The notes: a model not told the origin generated them from the sequence alone. A stretch of DNA of 32,670 nt from an uncultured Acidipila sp. (GCA_937859835.1 CALMAN010000035.1:1-32670); one strand, 5' to 3'. Counted from the first letter of the stretch, positions 6,821-16,217 are shown. A program made the numbers and translations.

Positions 6821-9745
6821 ATGGCTACTGCAACTCGCAAACCCACTGCCGACCGCATCCCGGCTACGACGCCGCCCAGGGTAGCTGCCCCTTCACGCAA
6901 TGGCAACAGCAAGAGCGCCGAGCGTCATCTGCTCGCCACCCTTGCCGCCATCAGCACCACCCAGGCAGTCATCGAGTTCCTGCTGGACGGCACCATTGAC
7001 GCCGCGAACGACAACTTTCTGAACACAATGGGCTACCGGCTGGACGAAATCAAGGGCAAGCACCACAGCATGTTTGTGGAGCCTTCCGAAGCGCAAGGTC
7101 GTGAGTACCAGATGTTCTGGGATCGGCTGCGGCGTGGCGAGCACCAGACCGCGGAGTTCCGCCGCCTGGCGAAAGGTGGCCGCGAAGTCTGGATCCACGG
7201 CTCCTACACCCCCTTGCTTGATGGCAATGGCCAGCCCTACAGGATCGTGAAATGTGCTACTGACATCACCGAACAGAAGCGGCTCAACGCGAACTTCGAG
7301 AGTCAGCTCAGGGCCATCAGTAAGTCGCAGGCAATCATCGAATTTAAGCTCGACGGCACCATCCTGACCGCGAACGACAACTTCCTCAAGCTCATGGGCT
7401 ACTCGCTTGCTGAGATCAAGGATCGCCATCACAGCATCTTTGTAGATAAGGACACAAAGGTGAGTGAGGAGTACCGGGCTTTCTGGGAAACCTTGAACAC
7501 GGGTGAGTACCAGTCAGCCGAGTACAAGCGTGTAGCCAAAGGTGGAAGGGAAGTCTGGATCCAGGCCTCTTACAACCCCATCTTTGACGCCAGCGGCAAG
7601 CCCTACAAGATCGTCAAATTTGCCTCGGATGTGACCGAGCAGAAGCGGCTCAACGCGAACTTCCAAAGCCAGGTGAAGGCGATCAGCAAGTCGCAGGCCG
7701 TCATCGAGTTTCTCCTGGATGGAACGATCATCACGGCCAACGATAACTTCCTCAAGCTGATGGGCTACACGCTGGCTGAGGTGAAAGACCGCCACCACAG
7801 CATGTTTGTCGACAGGGATTACAAGGAGACCGACGAGTACCGCGAGTTTTGGGAAGCGCTCGGCCGGGGCGAGTACCACACGGCCCTGTACAAGCGCCTA
7901 GGCAAACGTGGGAAGGAAGTGTGGATTCAGGGCTCTTATAATCCCGTCTTTGACGCGAACGGCAAGCCCTACAAAGTCATCAAGTTTGCCTTGGACGTGA
8001 CCGAGCAGAAGCAGCTCAACGCCAACTTCCACAGTCAGATTCTAGCCATCAATAAGTCGCAAGCTGTCATCGAGTTCAATCTCGATGGAACCATCATCAC
8101 CGCGAATGACAATTTCCTGAAAACCATGGGGTACACGCTCGCCGAGATCAAGGATCGTCACCACGGCATCTTTGTCGACAAGGACTTCCGGGCCAGCGAT
8201 GAGTACCGGGACTTCTGGGAGGCGCTTGGACGGGGCGAGTACCAGTCGGGCACCTACAAGCGCCTGGGTAAAGGCGGCAGGGATATCTGGATCCAGGGCT
8301 CGTACAATCCCATCTTTGATGCGAACGGAAAAGCCTACAAAGTCGTCAAGTTCGCGATTGATGTAACCGAGCAGACACGCGTGAATGCTGACTTCCAAAG
8401 CCAACTCAAAGCCATCAGCACCTCGCAGGCGGTTATTGAGTTTGAGCTCGATGGAACCATCATCACGGCTAACAGCAACTTCCTGGAAGCCATGGGCTAC
8501 ACGTTGGCTGAGGTTCAGGGGCGCCACCACAGCATGTTTTGCGAGAAGGAGCTCAAGCATAGCGTGGAGTACCGGGAGTTCTGGCAGGCTCTCGCCCGTG
8601 GCGAGTACCAGTCCGGCGAGTACCGGCGCGTGGGCAAAGGGGGTAGGGAGGTCTGGATTCAAGGCTCCTACAACCCAATCTTCAACGCTCTTGGAAAGCC
8701 ATACAAGGTGGTGAAGTTCGCTCCTGACGTGACTGCGCAAGTTGAAGCGCGGCGGGAACACGCGAAGCTGCAGGAAGAGGAGCGGCGGCGTACAGCGGAG
8801 CTTGAGGAGAAAGTGGCGAAGATACTGGACGTTGTCCAAGCGGCCCGCGATGGCGACCTGACCAGAACCATCGAAGTTGCAGGGGTGGACGCGATCGGGC
8901 AGCTTGGGACCGCTCTCAAGAGTTTCTTTACGACTCTGCGGCAGAACCTCACCTCAATTGCAAGCGCCGCGAAAGATCTAGGGTCGTCCTCGGAGGAGTT
9001 GTCGATCATCAGCGAACAGATGGCGAGCAACGCGGAGGAGACCGCCACGCAAGCGTCCGTGGTTTCCCGGGCGAGCGACGACGTCTCGAAAAACGTGACC
9101 GTCGTCGCTGCAGGCAGTGAGGAGATGCAGGTCTCCATCCGCGAAATCTCCAAGAGCGCCAACGAGAGCGCCCGTGTTGCCCAAAATGCGGTCACAGCGG
9201 CGAATGCTACCAATCAGACCATCAGCAAGCTTGGGCAGTCGAGCCTCCAGATTGGCAAGGTGGTCAAGGTCATCACCTCCATCGCACAACAAACCAACCT
9301 GCTGGCGCTCAACGCAACCATCGAAGCGGCTCGCGCAGGGGAGGCCGGCAAAGGCTTTGCGGTTGTCGCGAATGAAGTGAAGGAACTGGCCAAGGAGACA
9401 GCAAAGGCCACCGAAGAGATCGGCCAGAAGATCGAGGCCATCCAGAGTGACACTTCGAGCGCGGTGCATGCTATCGAAGAGATCAGCTCGATCATCAACC
9501 AGGTCAACGACATCTCGAATACGATTGCGTCGGCTGTTGAAGAACAAACCGCGACGACCAACGAGATCGGCCGCAGCGTAGCGGACGCCTCGCGCGGCGT
9601 CAGCGAGATCGCTACAAACATCTCGGGAGTAGCCGTGGCGGCACAAAGCACAACCACGGGAGCGGCCGGCACTCAAACGGCAGCAAAGACCTTACACGGC
9701 ATGGCCAACGATCTCCAGGAGCTTGTGTCGCACTTCAAGCTGTAG
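6821..9745 (+). CDS. Soluble methyl-accepting chemoreceptor with five tandem PAS domains
   Basis: A 974-residue receptor that should control CheA through CheW. After a 40-residue basic, Pro/Ala-rich start come five PAS domains, each exactly 122 residues (about 44-165, 166-287, 288-409, 410-531, 532-653). Each has the pattern DGTI.AN.NFL..MGY, then HH, then FW, then VW(I)..SY.P. A HAMP-like segment follows (about 660-730), then the signalling coiled coil (about 745-974) with the canonical hairpin tip [16 protein letters not shown] near 820-853. There is no signal peptide or membrane helix, so the receptor is cytosolic. It ends LVSHFKL and lacks the C-terminal pentapeptide used to tether CheR/CheB in enteric receptors. 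The PAS type resembles that of Aer/BdlA-like receptors; whether these bind haem, flavin or nothing cannot be told here. Confidence 0.96.
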   Translation: MATATRKPTADRIPATTPPRVAAPSRNGNSKSAERHLLATLAAISTTQAVIEFLLDGTIDAANDNFLNTMGYRLDEIKGKHHSMFVEPSEAQGREYQMFWDRLRRGEHQTAEFRRLAKGGREVWIHGSYTPLLDGNGQPYRIVKCATDITEQKRLNANFESQLRAISKSQAIIEFKLDGTILTANDNFLKLMGYSLAEIKDRHHSIFVDKDTKVSEEYRAFWETLNTGEYQSAEYKRVAKGGREVWIQASYNPIFDASGKPYKIVKFASDVTEQKRLNANFQSQVKAISKSQAVIEFLLDGTIITANDNFLKLMGYTLAEVKDRHHSMFVDRDYKETDEYREFWEALGRGEYHTALYKRLGKRGKEVWIQGSYNPVFDANGKPYKVIKFALDVTEQKQLNANFHSQILAINKSQAVIEFNLDGTIITANDNFLKTMGYTLAEIKDRHHGIFVDKDFRASDEYRDFWEALGRGEYQSGTYKRLGKGGRDIWIQGSYNPIFDANGKAYKVVKFAIDVTEQTRVNADFQSQLKAISTSQAVIEFELDGTIITANSNFLEAMGYTLAEVQGRHHSMFCEKELKHSVEYREFWQALARGEYQSGEYRRVGKGGREVWIQGSYNPIFNALGKPYKVVKFAPDVTAQVEARREHAKLQEEERRRTAELEEKVAKILDVVQAARDGDLTRTIEVAGVDAIGQLGTALKSFFTTLRQNLTSIASAAKDLGSSSEELSIISEQMASNAEETATQASVVSRASDDVSKNVTVVAAGSEEMQVSIREISKSANESARVAQNAVTAANATNQTISKLGQSSLQIGKVVKVITSIAQQTNLLALNATIEAARAGEAGKGFAVVANEVKELAKETAKATEEIGQKIEAIQSDTSSAVHAIEEISSIINQVNDISNTIASAVEEQTATTNEIGRSVADASRGVSEIATNISGVAVAAQSTTTGAAGTQTAAKTLHGMANDLQELVSHFKL
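6950..8779 (+). repeat. Five tandem 366-bp coding repeats (PAS units)
   Basis: The equivalent codon of each PAS unit (ATC of the AIS/AIN motif) falls at 6950, 7316, 7682, 8048 and 8414, a constant spacing of 366 bp with no insertion or deletion. The units are diverged at the DNA level, units 2 to 4 being most alike. Key variation: the residue after the HH motif block is FV in units 1-4 but FC in unit 5 (HHSMFCEKE), and unit 1 has DAAND where the others have TAN. Confidence 0.95.
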
Positions 9746-9761
9746 AGCCTGATATCTGCAC

Positions 9762-9795
9762 ACTGCTGTGCGTGACTTCCGACACGCGCAGCAGT
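9762..9795 (+). terminator. Strong hairpin after the receptor gene
   Basis: ACTGCTGTGCGTG (9762-9774) pairs with CACGCGCAGCAGT (9783-9795) over 13 positions, with one G-U pair and an 8-nt loop. It begins 17 bp after the receptor stop codon. No T run follows, so it may be a terminator of the U-poor kind or an RNA end-stabilising or processing element. It separates cheA-cheW-receptor from cheB-cheR. Confidence 0.6.
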
Positions 9796-9905
9796 CGCGG
9801 CACCTCATCACGCTGCACGCGGATACCTAGCTTAAACCGTGTCCGCCGGGGCGGTCGCAAACCAGTAGTTGGATCAGGCGCTGGACTGGAAGCGAGGAGA
9901 GAAGA

Positions 9906-11042
9906 GTGACATCCGCAGCGTTGGCACCAAGAGCTACTCGCCCCAAGCGCATCCTGGGTGCCGGTCAGAAGATCCGTGTTCTTATCGTCGATGATTCCGT
10001 CGTGGTTCGCCGACTGATCACGCATGCCTTGAAGGATGATGATGAACTGGAAGTTGTTGGAAGTGCCTCGACCGCAGCAAGCGCTTTGCAGAAGATTCAA
10101 CTGCTGAAGCCGGACCTGCTGACGCTGGACATTAACATGCCGGGGATGAGCGGCCTAGAGCTGCTCCCGATCCTGCGCGAACGGCATCCGGATATCCGGG
10201 CCGTCATGGTCAGCACCCTTACGGCCCACGGTGCATCGAGCACCCTGAACGCCCTTACGTTAGGAGCCAGCGACTATGTGAGCAAGCCGTCAGGCGATGC
10301 TTCGCTCGCGCCTGCCCTGGCCACACTGCAGGCCGAACTCGTTCCAAAGATCAAGCAACTGTTCCGCTTTCCTTCTGAGACCCGCTCTTCTTCGCTGATG
10401 GAGCCCTCGGCGCCGGCGGTTACGACTGCGCCGCCTGCCCGGGTTTCCTCGTCTACCCAGCGTCGCATCGAGCACCAGGTGCTCGCGGTAGGAGTCTCCA
10501 CTGGGGGTCCTACTGCCCTCGCGACCTTCCTGGCAGGTTTTCCTTCGGATTTCCCGCTGCCGATCGTGATTGTGCAACATATGCCGCCGGTGTTCACAAG
10601 ACTTCTCGCCGACCGCCTGCGCGCTCTCACTGGTTTCAACGTCGTCGAGGCGACCGCGGGCATGGTGCTCGAACCAGCAAAAGCCATTGTTGCGCCAGGT
10701 GATTACCACATGCGGGTGCGGCGTGCCGGTACTCAGGTGAACGTCACGCTGGATCAGGAGCCGCAGGAGTGTTCTTGCCGGCCCTCGGTGGACGTGCTCT
10801 TCCGGTCTGTCAGGCAGGTCTTTGGCGCGACAGCAATCGGAACAGTGCTTACGGGGATGGGGCAGGATGGATTACGGGGCGCCGAAGAACTGAAGCGCGG
10901 GGGAGCCTACATGATCGTCCAGGACGAAGCGTCCAGCGTGGTCTGGGGCATGCCCGGCGCTGTCGCCCAAGCAGGTTTTGCCGACGAGGTGCTTGACCTC
11001 AGTCTGATTCCAACCGCCATCATGAAAAGAACAGGACGTTAA
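9906..11042 (+). CDS. cheB: CheB protein-glutamate methylesterase/deamidase
   Basis: Phosphorylation-activated enzyme that removes methyl groups from receptor glutamates, opposing CheR. The 378-residue protein has an N-terminal receiver (about 24-130; VDDS, phospho-acceptor D75 in LLTLDINMPGMSG, STLTA, SKPSG), a Ser/Ala/Pro-rich linker and a C-terminal esterase. The catalytic triad is visible: Ser198 in GVSTGGP, His225 in VQHMPP and Asp321 in GMGQDG. GTG at 9906 is preceded by GAGGAGAGAAGA, a strong ribosome-binding site. cheR follows after 2 bp. All key residues are intact, so it should be active on the receptor encoded upstream. Confidence 0.97.
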   Translation: MTSAALAPRATRPKRILGAGQKIRVLIVDDSVVVRRLITHALKDDDELEVVGSASTAASALQKIQLLKPDLLTLDINMPGMSGLELLPILRERHPDIRAVMVSTLTAHGASSTLNALTLGASDYVSKPSGDASLAPALATLQAELVPKIKQLFRFPSETRSSSLMEPSAPAVTTAPPARVSSSTQRRIEHQVLAVGVSTGGPTALATFLAGFPSDFPLPIVIVQHMPPVFTRLLADRLRALTGFNVVEATAGMVLEPAKAIVAPGDYHMRVRRAGTQVNVTLDQEPQECSCRPSVDVLFRSVRQVFGATAIGTVLTGMGQDGLRGAEELKRGGAYMIVQDEASSVVWGMPGAVAQAGFADEVLDLSLIPTAIMKRTGR

Positions 11043-11044
11043 GC

Positions 11045-11905
11045 ATGGCCCTTGCTGGCGGTAAGCATTTCCAACCTGCGACAGATGCCCGCAGGCTTCA
11101 AGCGATCTCGGCAGAAAGCTACAACTTTCTCCAGCAGTGGATCCACCGCGAATCGGGCATTGTGATCGACAAAGACAAGAGCTACCTCTTGCATTCCCGT
11201 CTGGCTCCAATCCTTGAGCGCGAAAATCTCGCCTCTCTTGAAACCTTGTGTGGCCGGCTCCGCGGCGGAGCGCCTCAGGTTGCCCGCCAAGTGGTCGAAG
11301 CCATGACCACAAATGAGACTCTCTTTTTTCGCGACGCAGCTCCGTTTGACGCATTGCGCCACCACATTGTGCCGCAGCTCCTGGCGAAGCGGAAGGGTCA
11401 AAAGCTGGCGTTCTGGTCTGCGGCGGCCTCCTCGGGCCAGGAGGCGTATAGCCTGGCGATGTTGCTACTCGATCTGGGTCTGAAAAGCCACGAAGTCGAT
11501 ATCTTCGGAAGCGACTTGTCGGATGAAGTTCTGAGAAAGGCTGAGCTAGGCCTTTACGGAAGATTTGAGGTGAGCCGTGGCTTGCCGCCTGAGTACCTTG
11601 CCCGGTACTTCGACTGCCGAGGAGCAGAGTGGCAAGTGAAGGAGTGTGTACGTCGCATGGTTCGCTTCCAGCACTTGGACCTGCGCAGTAACATACGCGT
11701 GCACGGACCATTCGACGTCATTCTCTGTCGAAACGTTCTTATCTACTTCGATGCGGAGACGAAAGTCAGAATCCTTACCGAACTCCGGCGAACCCTTCTT
11801 CCCGGAGGCTTCTTGCTGCTGGGAGCCGCAGAAACTGCAAATGAGCTAGTTAAGGGCTTCAAACGAGTCGTTTTTGGTCAGGCTGTTGCTTATCAGGCGA
11901 GTTAA
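11045..11905 (+). CDS. cheR: CheR chemoreceptor methyltransferase
   Basis: Uses S-adenosylmethionine to methylate receptor glutamates during adaptation. The 286-residue protein has the helical N-terminal domain, NETLFFRD at 90-97, the SAM-binding loop AFWSAAASSGQEAYSLAM at about 122-139, IFGSDLS and the C-terminal CRNVLIYFD motif. The loop reads SSGQE where enteric CheR has STGEE; this form is common outside the enterics. It starts 2 bp after the cheB stop, so the pair is co-translated. There is no TPR extension or pentapeptide-binding evidence, in keeping with a receptor that lacks the tether. Confidence 0.97.
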   Translation: MALAGGKHFQPATDARRLQAISAESYNFLQQWIHRESGIVIDKDKSYLLHSRLAPILERENLASLETLCGRLRGGAPQVARQVVEAMTTNETLFFRDAAPFDALRHHIVPQLLAKRKGQKLAFWSAAASSGQEAYSLAMLLLDLGLKSHEVDIFGSDLSDEVLRKAELGLYGRFEVSRGLPPEYLARYFDCRGAEWQVKECVRRMVRFQHLDLRSNIRVHGPFDVILCRNVLIYFDAETKVRILTELRRTLLPGGFLLLGAAETANELVKGFKRVVFGQAVAYQAS

Positions 11906-12071
11906 CATCGTGAGCCGCTCGGCAGCAGAAAGACCACACTATCCAGCAGACGTTCCAGGTGACTTTGGTTTCCGATGGACATGAACGGAACTCACACCTA
12001 TGCCGATAGTGAAAGTGTTGGGGACGCAAGCAAACGATGCCGGTAAATACGATCGGAAAGAAGACGCGAGC

Positions 12072-12437
12072 ATGGACATACTGTTAGTGGACGATAGCAA
12101 GACGATGCGCTTGCTTGTGCAGCGCGCGATACGGCAAGCGGGATTTCGAGGCCTTGTAGTGGGTGAAGCCGAAAACGGTGCGCAAGCTCTCGAAAAGCTT
12201 CGTGGAGAGAAGCCCAAAGTAATTCTGTCGGACTGGAACATGCCTGAGATGTCGGGTATTGACTTTCTTACTCAAGTCCGGGCGTCGCAGAACAAGGTCC
12301 CTTTCGGCTTCATCACATCAGAAGCGTCTGCGCAGATCAAGGATCTGGCGATGAACTCGGGAGCTAACTTCCTGATCACGAAGCCTTTCACCCCGGAAGA
12401 CGTGCAAGCAGTGCTGTCTCCCATCCTAGGGGCTTAA
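12072..12437 (+). CDS. cheY: CheY-type single-domain response regulator
   Basis: Diffusible phospho-receiver, the likely output of CheA. At 121 residues it is only a receiver: VDDSKTMR with the acidic pair, phospho-acceptor D54 in ILSDWNMPEMSG, the threonine in FITSEAS and the lysine in ITKPF. ATG at 12072 is preferred because it gives the compact receiver start MDILLVDDSK. The frame is open back to ATG 12000, but the 24 extra residues are not receiver-like and lack a ribosome-binding site. It lies 166 bp after cheR and 6 bp before the CheX/CheC-like gene, so kinase output and its possible phosphatase are made together. What it acts on (motor, pilus or enzyme) cannot be read from this window. 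Confidence 0.95.
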   Translation: MDILLVDDSKTMRLLVQRAIRQAGFRGLVVGEAENGAQALEKLRGEKPKVILSDWNMPEMSGIDFLTQVRASQNKVPFGFITSEASAQIKDLAMNSGANFLITKPFTPEDVQAVLSPILGA

Positions 12438-12443
12438 GAGCAA

Positions 12444-12911
12444 ATGTCAGAACCTACAGCGCACGCGTTTACACAGATGTTTTCGCAACTCACCGGCCGA
12501 CAAGTGTCCTTTACCCAACCGAAGGCTGCTACGCCGTCGACTGCCAAACAAATGTACGGCCTTTACACGGTGCTTCCACACGAAGCCCCAATCGTTGTGA
12601 AGTCCGACCTAGCACTGCTCGGATCCTTTGCCGGCGCTCTGGTGGGGCTTCAAGATGATGCCGTGAAAGATCGGCTCAAGCAGACGCCGCTCGACGAGCT
12701 GCTCCGGGATGCCATCCATGAGGTGCTCAACATCTCCGCAACCCTGGTCACGAACGAGGGGCGGGCGGTTTTCAAGAAAATGGCTGCAGACCCGGTGTAC
12801 TTTGACAACTTCGACGCGCAGCTTCTTCAAAAGCCGGATCGCAAGACGGCTTTCGACGTGTCGGTCGAGGGGTACCAAGGGGGCAAGTTCACGATCTTTG
12901 CCCGGCTTTGA
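12444..12911 (+). CDS. CheC/CheX-like protein, candidate CheY-P phosphatase
   Basis: A 155-residue cytosolic protein with no obvious named family match by eye. In the middle it has LRDAIHEVLNISATLV. D89, E93 and N96 there fit the D/S-x3-E-x2-N active-site pattern of the CheC/CheX/FliY phosphatases, in which Glu and Asn act on CheY-P. Only one such motif is present, as in CheX. The flanks also look CheX-like: a strand-rich start, a GGKFTIFARL end and LLGSFAGALVGL before the motif. It begins 6 bp after cheY. The position and motif together support a phosphatase role, but this is inference. The alternative is an unrelated small chemotaxis-cluster protein. Confidence 0.7.
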   Translation: MSEPTAHAFTQMFSQLTGRQVSFTQPKAATPSTAKQMYGLYTVLPHEAPIVVKSDLALLGSFAGALVGLQDDAVKDRLKQTPLDELLRDAIHEVLNISATLVTNEGRAVFKKMAADPVYFDNFDAQLLQKPDRKTAFDVSVEGYQGGKFTIFARL

Positions 12912-12937
12912 CCGGTGCTGATGCTGATGCTGAAGTG

Positions 12938-12991
12938 GCCGCCTTAATAGAGGAGGACGACCCCCAGCGTGTTTGCCTCCGCAGCGGCGGC
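12938..12991 (+). terminator. Possible large interrupted stem-loop after the CheX-like gene
   Basis: GCCGCC (12938-12943) and GGCGGC (12986-12991) can pair, and inside them GAGGAGG (12950-12956) can pair with CCTCC (12976-12980). A second small hairpin, GAGGG/CCCTC with a 5-nt loop, lies at 13036-13050 and is followed by TCTT. Either could end the cheY transcript; neither has a proper T run. Confidence 0.25.
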
Positions 12992-13122
12992 TTTGCGATT
13001 GCGACAGGCTCTGCGCACTTCGCTTGAATCAGGGTGAGGGCACAACCCTCTCTTGCACCGGATACGGACAGGACCCCTTGGCCGCTGCTTTTTAGAAATT
13101 CTTCCTTTGACGAGGGCAAGAA

Positions 13123-15210
13123 GTGGTGACTTACATCCAGACTGCTGCCCTTAATGCAAGTGCGCCGCGTGCGAAGGCGGCGGATGAGTTCGAACTGGAG
13201 GAGAACCGGGCAAAGCTCATTCTCGGTGCAGTCGGGGAAGGCATCTACGGAGTCGATGCAGATGGGCTTACCACCTTCTGGAATCCTGCTGCCGAGCTTC
13301 TTACAGGTTGGAAAGCCTGCGAAGTGATCGGGATGTCACCCCATGAGTTGATTCATCACTCCCACTCGGATGGAAGCGCCTACCCGTACGAGGCCTGCTC
13401 TCTGCTGAGGACGATGAGCGATGGCTTGGCTCATGTCGACAATGAAGTGTTCTGGCGCAAAGACGGAACCGCGTTTGCTGTGGAGTGCACGGCCACTCCC
13501 ATCTTTCTTCATGGTCTTTACGCGGGCGCAGTCGTAGTCTTCAAAGACATCACGGAACGAAAGCGACGCGAAAAGACAGATCTTGCGGCCAGCCAGGCAA
13601 GAACGGACTTCCTCAGTAACGTCAGTCATGAGATCCGCACGCCAATGAATGGCGTTCTCGGAATGATCCAGCTGCTCCTCAATACGAAGCTCACTCCGGA
13701 GCAGAAGCACTATGCCGAGATCGCTCACAGCAGCGGCAGAACACTGTTGGCGTTGCTCGACGACATCCTTGATCTTTCGAAGATCGAGGCCGGTAAGACC
13801 GTCCTGGAAAGGCTGAACTTTGATCTAGCGGCCACGCTGAATGATGTGGTCGGTATGTGGCGCGTCCAAGCGTGTACAAAGGGGCTTGCTTTCCACCTCA
13901 GGGTCGCGCCGGAAACGTCCGTGAGTTTCTGCGGCGATCCAGTGCGACTGAGGCAGATACTAAACAATCTAGCTTCAAACGCCATCAAGTTTACCGAGCG
14001 AGGCACGGTGTCTCTCAGCACGGACACCGTCACCGACGAAGATGGAGGTTGTATGCTCCGCTTCTCGGTCACGGACACAGGCATAGGCCTGAGGCCGGAC
14101 CAGGCAGAACGGTTGTTTCTACCGTTCGTTCAGGCTGATTCCTCGACGACACGAAAATACGGGGGCTCTGGCCTGGGACTCATCATCTGCAAGCGCCTTG
14201 TAGATCTTATGGGTGGAAAGATCGGCATTGTTAGCCAAGAAGGGCTGGGCTCTACCTTTTGGTTCACGATTCCTTTGGACTGCACGGCTCCATCGCAGGT
14301 GCTGGCGCCTGGAACTGCCTCAGAAGCGTCCGCTCCAGACGAGGTTGGCGGACCGAGTTGCCGGACAGCGGGCAGCCAAGTTGTTGCACCGAGGGAAGCG
14401 AAGCGCAACACGGTCCCCGAAGATGGGTGTCGCATCCTCGTCGCCGAGGATAACAAGACAAACCAGGTAGTCATCATGGCGCAACTGCGGAAGCTGGGCT
14501 ATCAAGCCGATGCAGTCAACAATGGCGCTGAAGCAGTCGAGGCGATGCGGCGAGGCCACTATGACATCGTCCTCATGGATTGTGAAATGCCGACCATGGA
14601 CGGGTACGAGGCAACGCGGCAGATACGCAGCCTCGGCACGCAGCACGTGCCGATCATCGCTTTGACCGCGCACGCTATGTCATGTCACCGAGAGCTTTGC
14701 CTAAGCGCGGGGATGGATTACTTTCTTTCGAAGCCCCTTGATCTGCAAAGACTTGCGCGGGTGCTCGAGCAACATCGCCCAGGCAGTCCACTGGCCGCAA
14801 CAATCCCGGAGCCTACTCCTGTTTCCATTCAGTCGACCGCCAAGCTGGCGATTTTTGATGCGCAGGCGATGCTGAACAGGCTTATGGGCGACCGGAAGCT
14901 TGCCGAGGCCGTCATCGGAGGCTTTGTGGGGGACTGTCCACAACAGCTGGCGATCCTCAAGGCGCGCGTCGCGGAACAAGACGGCCCGGGCGTTCGTTTG
15001 CAGGCACACGCACTCAAAGGTTCGGCGGCATCGGTGTCGGCTATCCGTCTTTCCACCATCGCTCTCGCCATAGAAACAGAGGCGGCAAGCCAGCGGTTGG
15101 CTGGTTGCAGCCAGCTACTCTCGAGCGCGGCCGAAGCTCTAGACCAGTTCACCCAGGAGTTAGCCACCACAGGGTGGCTGAAGAATCTTGATTACGTTAC
15201 ACAGGACTGA
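13123..15210 (+). CDS. PAS hybrid histidine kinase with receiver and Hpt domain
   Basis: A 695-residue phosphorelay kinase. Domains in order: PAS (30-145), dimerisation/phospho-acceptor HisKA (His169 in [13 protein letters not shown]), HATPase ([23 protein letters not shown]), a Ser/Ala-rich linker, receiver ([10 protein letters not shown]486 in [18 protein letters not shown]) and a C-terminal Hpt (His629 in HALKGSA). The His-Asp-His chain is complete, so phosphate can leave through Hpt to an outside receiver; the receiver gene 4 bp downstream is the obvious candidate. The PAS carries HHSHSDG (78-84) and Cys92, closely matching the PAS of the c-di-GMP enzyme at 890. There are no membrane segments. 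Start: GTG 13123 with GAGGG 7 nt upstream; GTG 13126 is the next codon. Confidence 0.95.
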   Translation: MVTYIQTAALNASAPRAKAADEFELEENRAKLILGAVGEGIYGVDADGLTTFWNPAAELLTGWKACEVIGMSPHELIHHSHSDGSAYPYEACSLLRTMSDGLAHVDNEVFWRKDGTAFAVECTATPIFLHGLYAGAVVVFKDITERKRREKTDLAASQARTDFLSNVSHEIRTPMNGVLGMIQLLLNTKLTPEQKHYAEIAHSSGRTLLALLDDILDLSKIEAGKTVLERLNFDLAATLNDVVGMWRVQACTKGLAFHLRVAPETSVSFCGDPVRLRQILNNLASNAIKFTERGTVSLSTDTVTDEDGGCMLRFSVTDTGIGLRPDQAERLFLPFVQADSSTTRKYGGSGLGLIICKRLVDLMGGKIGIVSQEGLGSTFWFTIPLDCTAPSQVLAPGTASEASAPDEVGGPSCRTAGSQVVAPREAKRNTVPEDGCRILVAEDNKTNQVVIMAQLRKLGYQADAVNNGAEAVEAMRRGHYDIVLMDCEMPTMDGYEATRQIRSLGTQHVPIIALTAHAMSCHRELCLSAGMDYFLSKPLDLQRLARVLEQHRPGSPLAATIPEPTPVSIQSTAKLAIFDAQAMLNRLMGDRKLAEAVIGGFVGDCPQQLAILKARVAEQDGPGVRLQAHALKGSAASVSAIRLSTIALAIETEAASQRLAGCSQLLSSAAEALDQFTQELATTGWLKNLDYVTQD

Positions 15211-15214
15211 AGAG

Positions 15215-15610
15215 ATGAAATCATTGATTGTGGAAGACGACTTTACCAGCCGACTCTTGCTGCAAACGTTTCTGGCGCGCTACGGCGAGTGTCACACTGC
15301 CGCGAACGGGGACGAGGCCATCAGCGCTTTCCAGTTGGCATCGTCGCAGACGTCCGAGTACGATCTGGTCTGCGTAGATATCCTGATGCCTGGCCTGAAC
15401 GGCAAAGAGGTCGTAAAGCGCGTTCGCGATCTAGAAGAGCGTCGCGGGGTACTGTCCTCCCAAGGCGTGAAGATCATCATGACAACAGGCCTGAACGATA
15501 CACGGGAGGTATTTCACTCCTTCAAGGTTCTGTGTGATGCGTACATGCGCAAGCCGATTCATACCGGCACGCTGCTGGGCCACCTTAGGTACTACAACCT
15601 AGTGGAGTAA
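15215..15610 (+). CDS. Stand-alone response regulator receiver
   Basis: A 131-residue receiver with no output domain: IVEDDFTSR, phospho-acceptor D55 in LVCVDILMPGLNG, threonine in IIMTTGLND and lysine in MRKPI. It starts 4 bp after the stop of the hybrid kinase, so it is very likely the partner of that kinase's Hpt. ATG at 15215 follows GAAGAG. A TTG at 15188 would extend it into the kinase gene and is less likely. Lacking a DNA-binding domain, it must act by protein contact or pass phosphate on. It is the last gene of the signalling block. Confidence 0.92.
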   Translation: MKSLIVEDDFTSRLLLQTFLARYGECHTAANGDEAISAFQLASSQTSEYDLVCVDILMPGLNGKEVVKRVRDLEERRGVLSSQGVKIIMTTGLNDTREVFHSFKVLCDAYMRKPIHTGTLLGHLRYYNLVE

Positions 15611-16088
15611 GGACGGAACGCTTCCGCTTGCCTGCCTAGCCAGTAGGGACGTGGGCGGGTCCCCACTCCGGGATGACGTGGGGCAAGGCAGGTCGTCCAG
15701 AGCGCCACAGAAACGCCGGCACGCGAACAAGTGGTGTGACTGTAGCCGGTCCGGCGCTTGGACGACGACCGCCTTTCGCGCGCACAGGGCCGTGCTCTGC
15801 AAGCAGCCGCAGGTCGCCGGTAAGGGCGCTCGGCCCGCGTTTTCTGGCCGGGGAAGAGGCTCGGCGGCATACGCGACACCTGGCTCCGTACCGTCTGCTC
15901 GGGTCACCCAGCAGCGCGAGTGTGTTGAGCGCTGCGTCCCCGCTACCCGTCCGGGCAAGCACCGTGGTCAGCTGGACAGGGTAGGGGTGCGCTTCCCGCC
16001 GTCGCAACGGCCGCCCGCACACTTGGCTTCCAGCAGCCGCAACGGCCATACCGTTGGCTGCTATGACACGGTCTTTGGCCGAGTCACC

Positions 16089-16217
16089 GGTCCTCCTGAT
16101 GGCAGACTGGAAGAGGATGTCTGCAGGTATGTGGCCGGAAGGACGCGATGCCAGGCTGAGCCGGCGGTCTTCCTGATAGGGCAGACTGGAAGAAGTACTC
16201 CCCTCCCAGGTATGCGG
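16089..16217. repeat. Imperfect direct repeat, two copies
   Basis: Copy 1 (16089-16134) and copy 2 (16166-16217) share GGTC.TCCTGAT, an exact 14-mer GGCAGACTGGAAGA (16101-16114 and 16180-16193) and CAGGTATG.GG. In copy 2 TCTTCC pairs perfectly with GGAAGA. In copy 1 the same arms pair at five of six positions, so both may fold into similar hairpins. The distance between copies is 77-83 bp. Confidence 0.7.

Noticed and set aside
11418-11460. CheR SAM loop SSGQE instead of STGEE as a possible inactivating change
   Set aside because: The GQE form is familiar in CheR proteins outside the enterics, and the other motifs are intact.
876-12009. CGATAG strings before the c-di-GMP gene (876-883), cheA (3460-3467) and cheY (12002-12009), like a sigma-28 -10 box GCCGATAA
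   Set aside because: None has a convincing -35 element at 11 bp, and an exact GCCGATAA also occurs inside cheW (6328-6335), so the string is expected by chance in this GC-rich DNA.
12018-12055. GGGGACGCAAGC followed by AAACGATGCCGG before cheY, resembling part of a GEMM c-di-GMP riboswitch
   Set aside because: Only the GGGACGCAA-type string matches. The paired helices and the second conserved stem could not be drawn, so chance similarity is likelier. A covariance-model search would settle it.
15599-16049. Minus-strand frames in the gene-poor region
   Set aside because: Arg/Pro/Ala/Cys-rich translations without motifs or ribosome-binding sites; could be a dispersed repeat but cannot be shown here.
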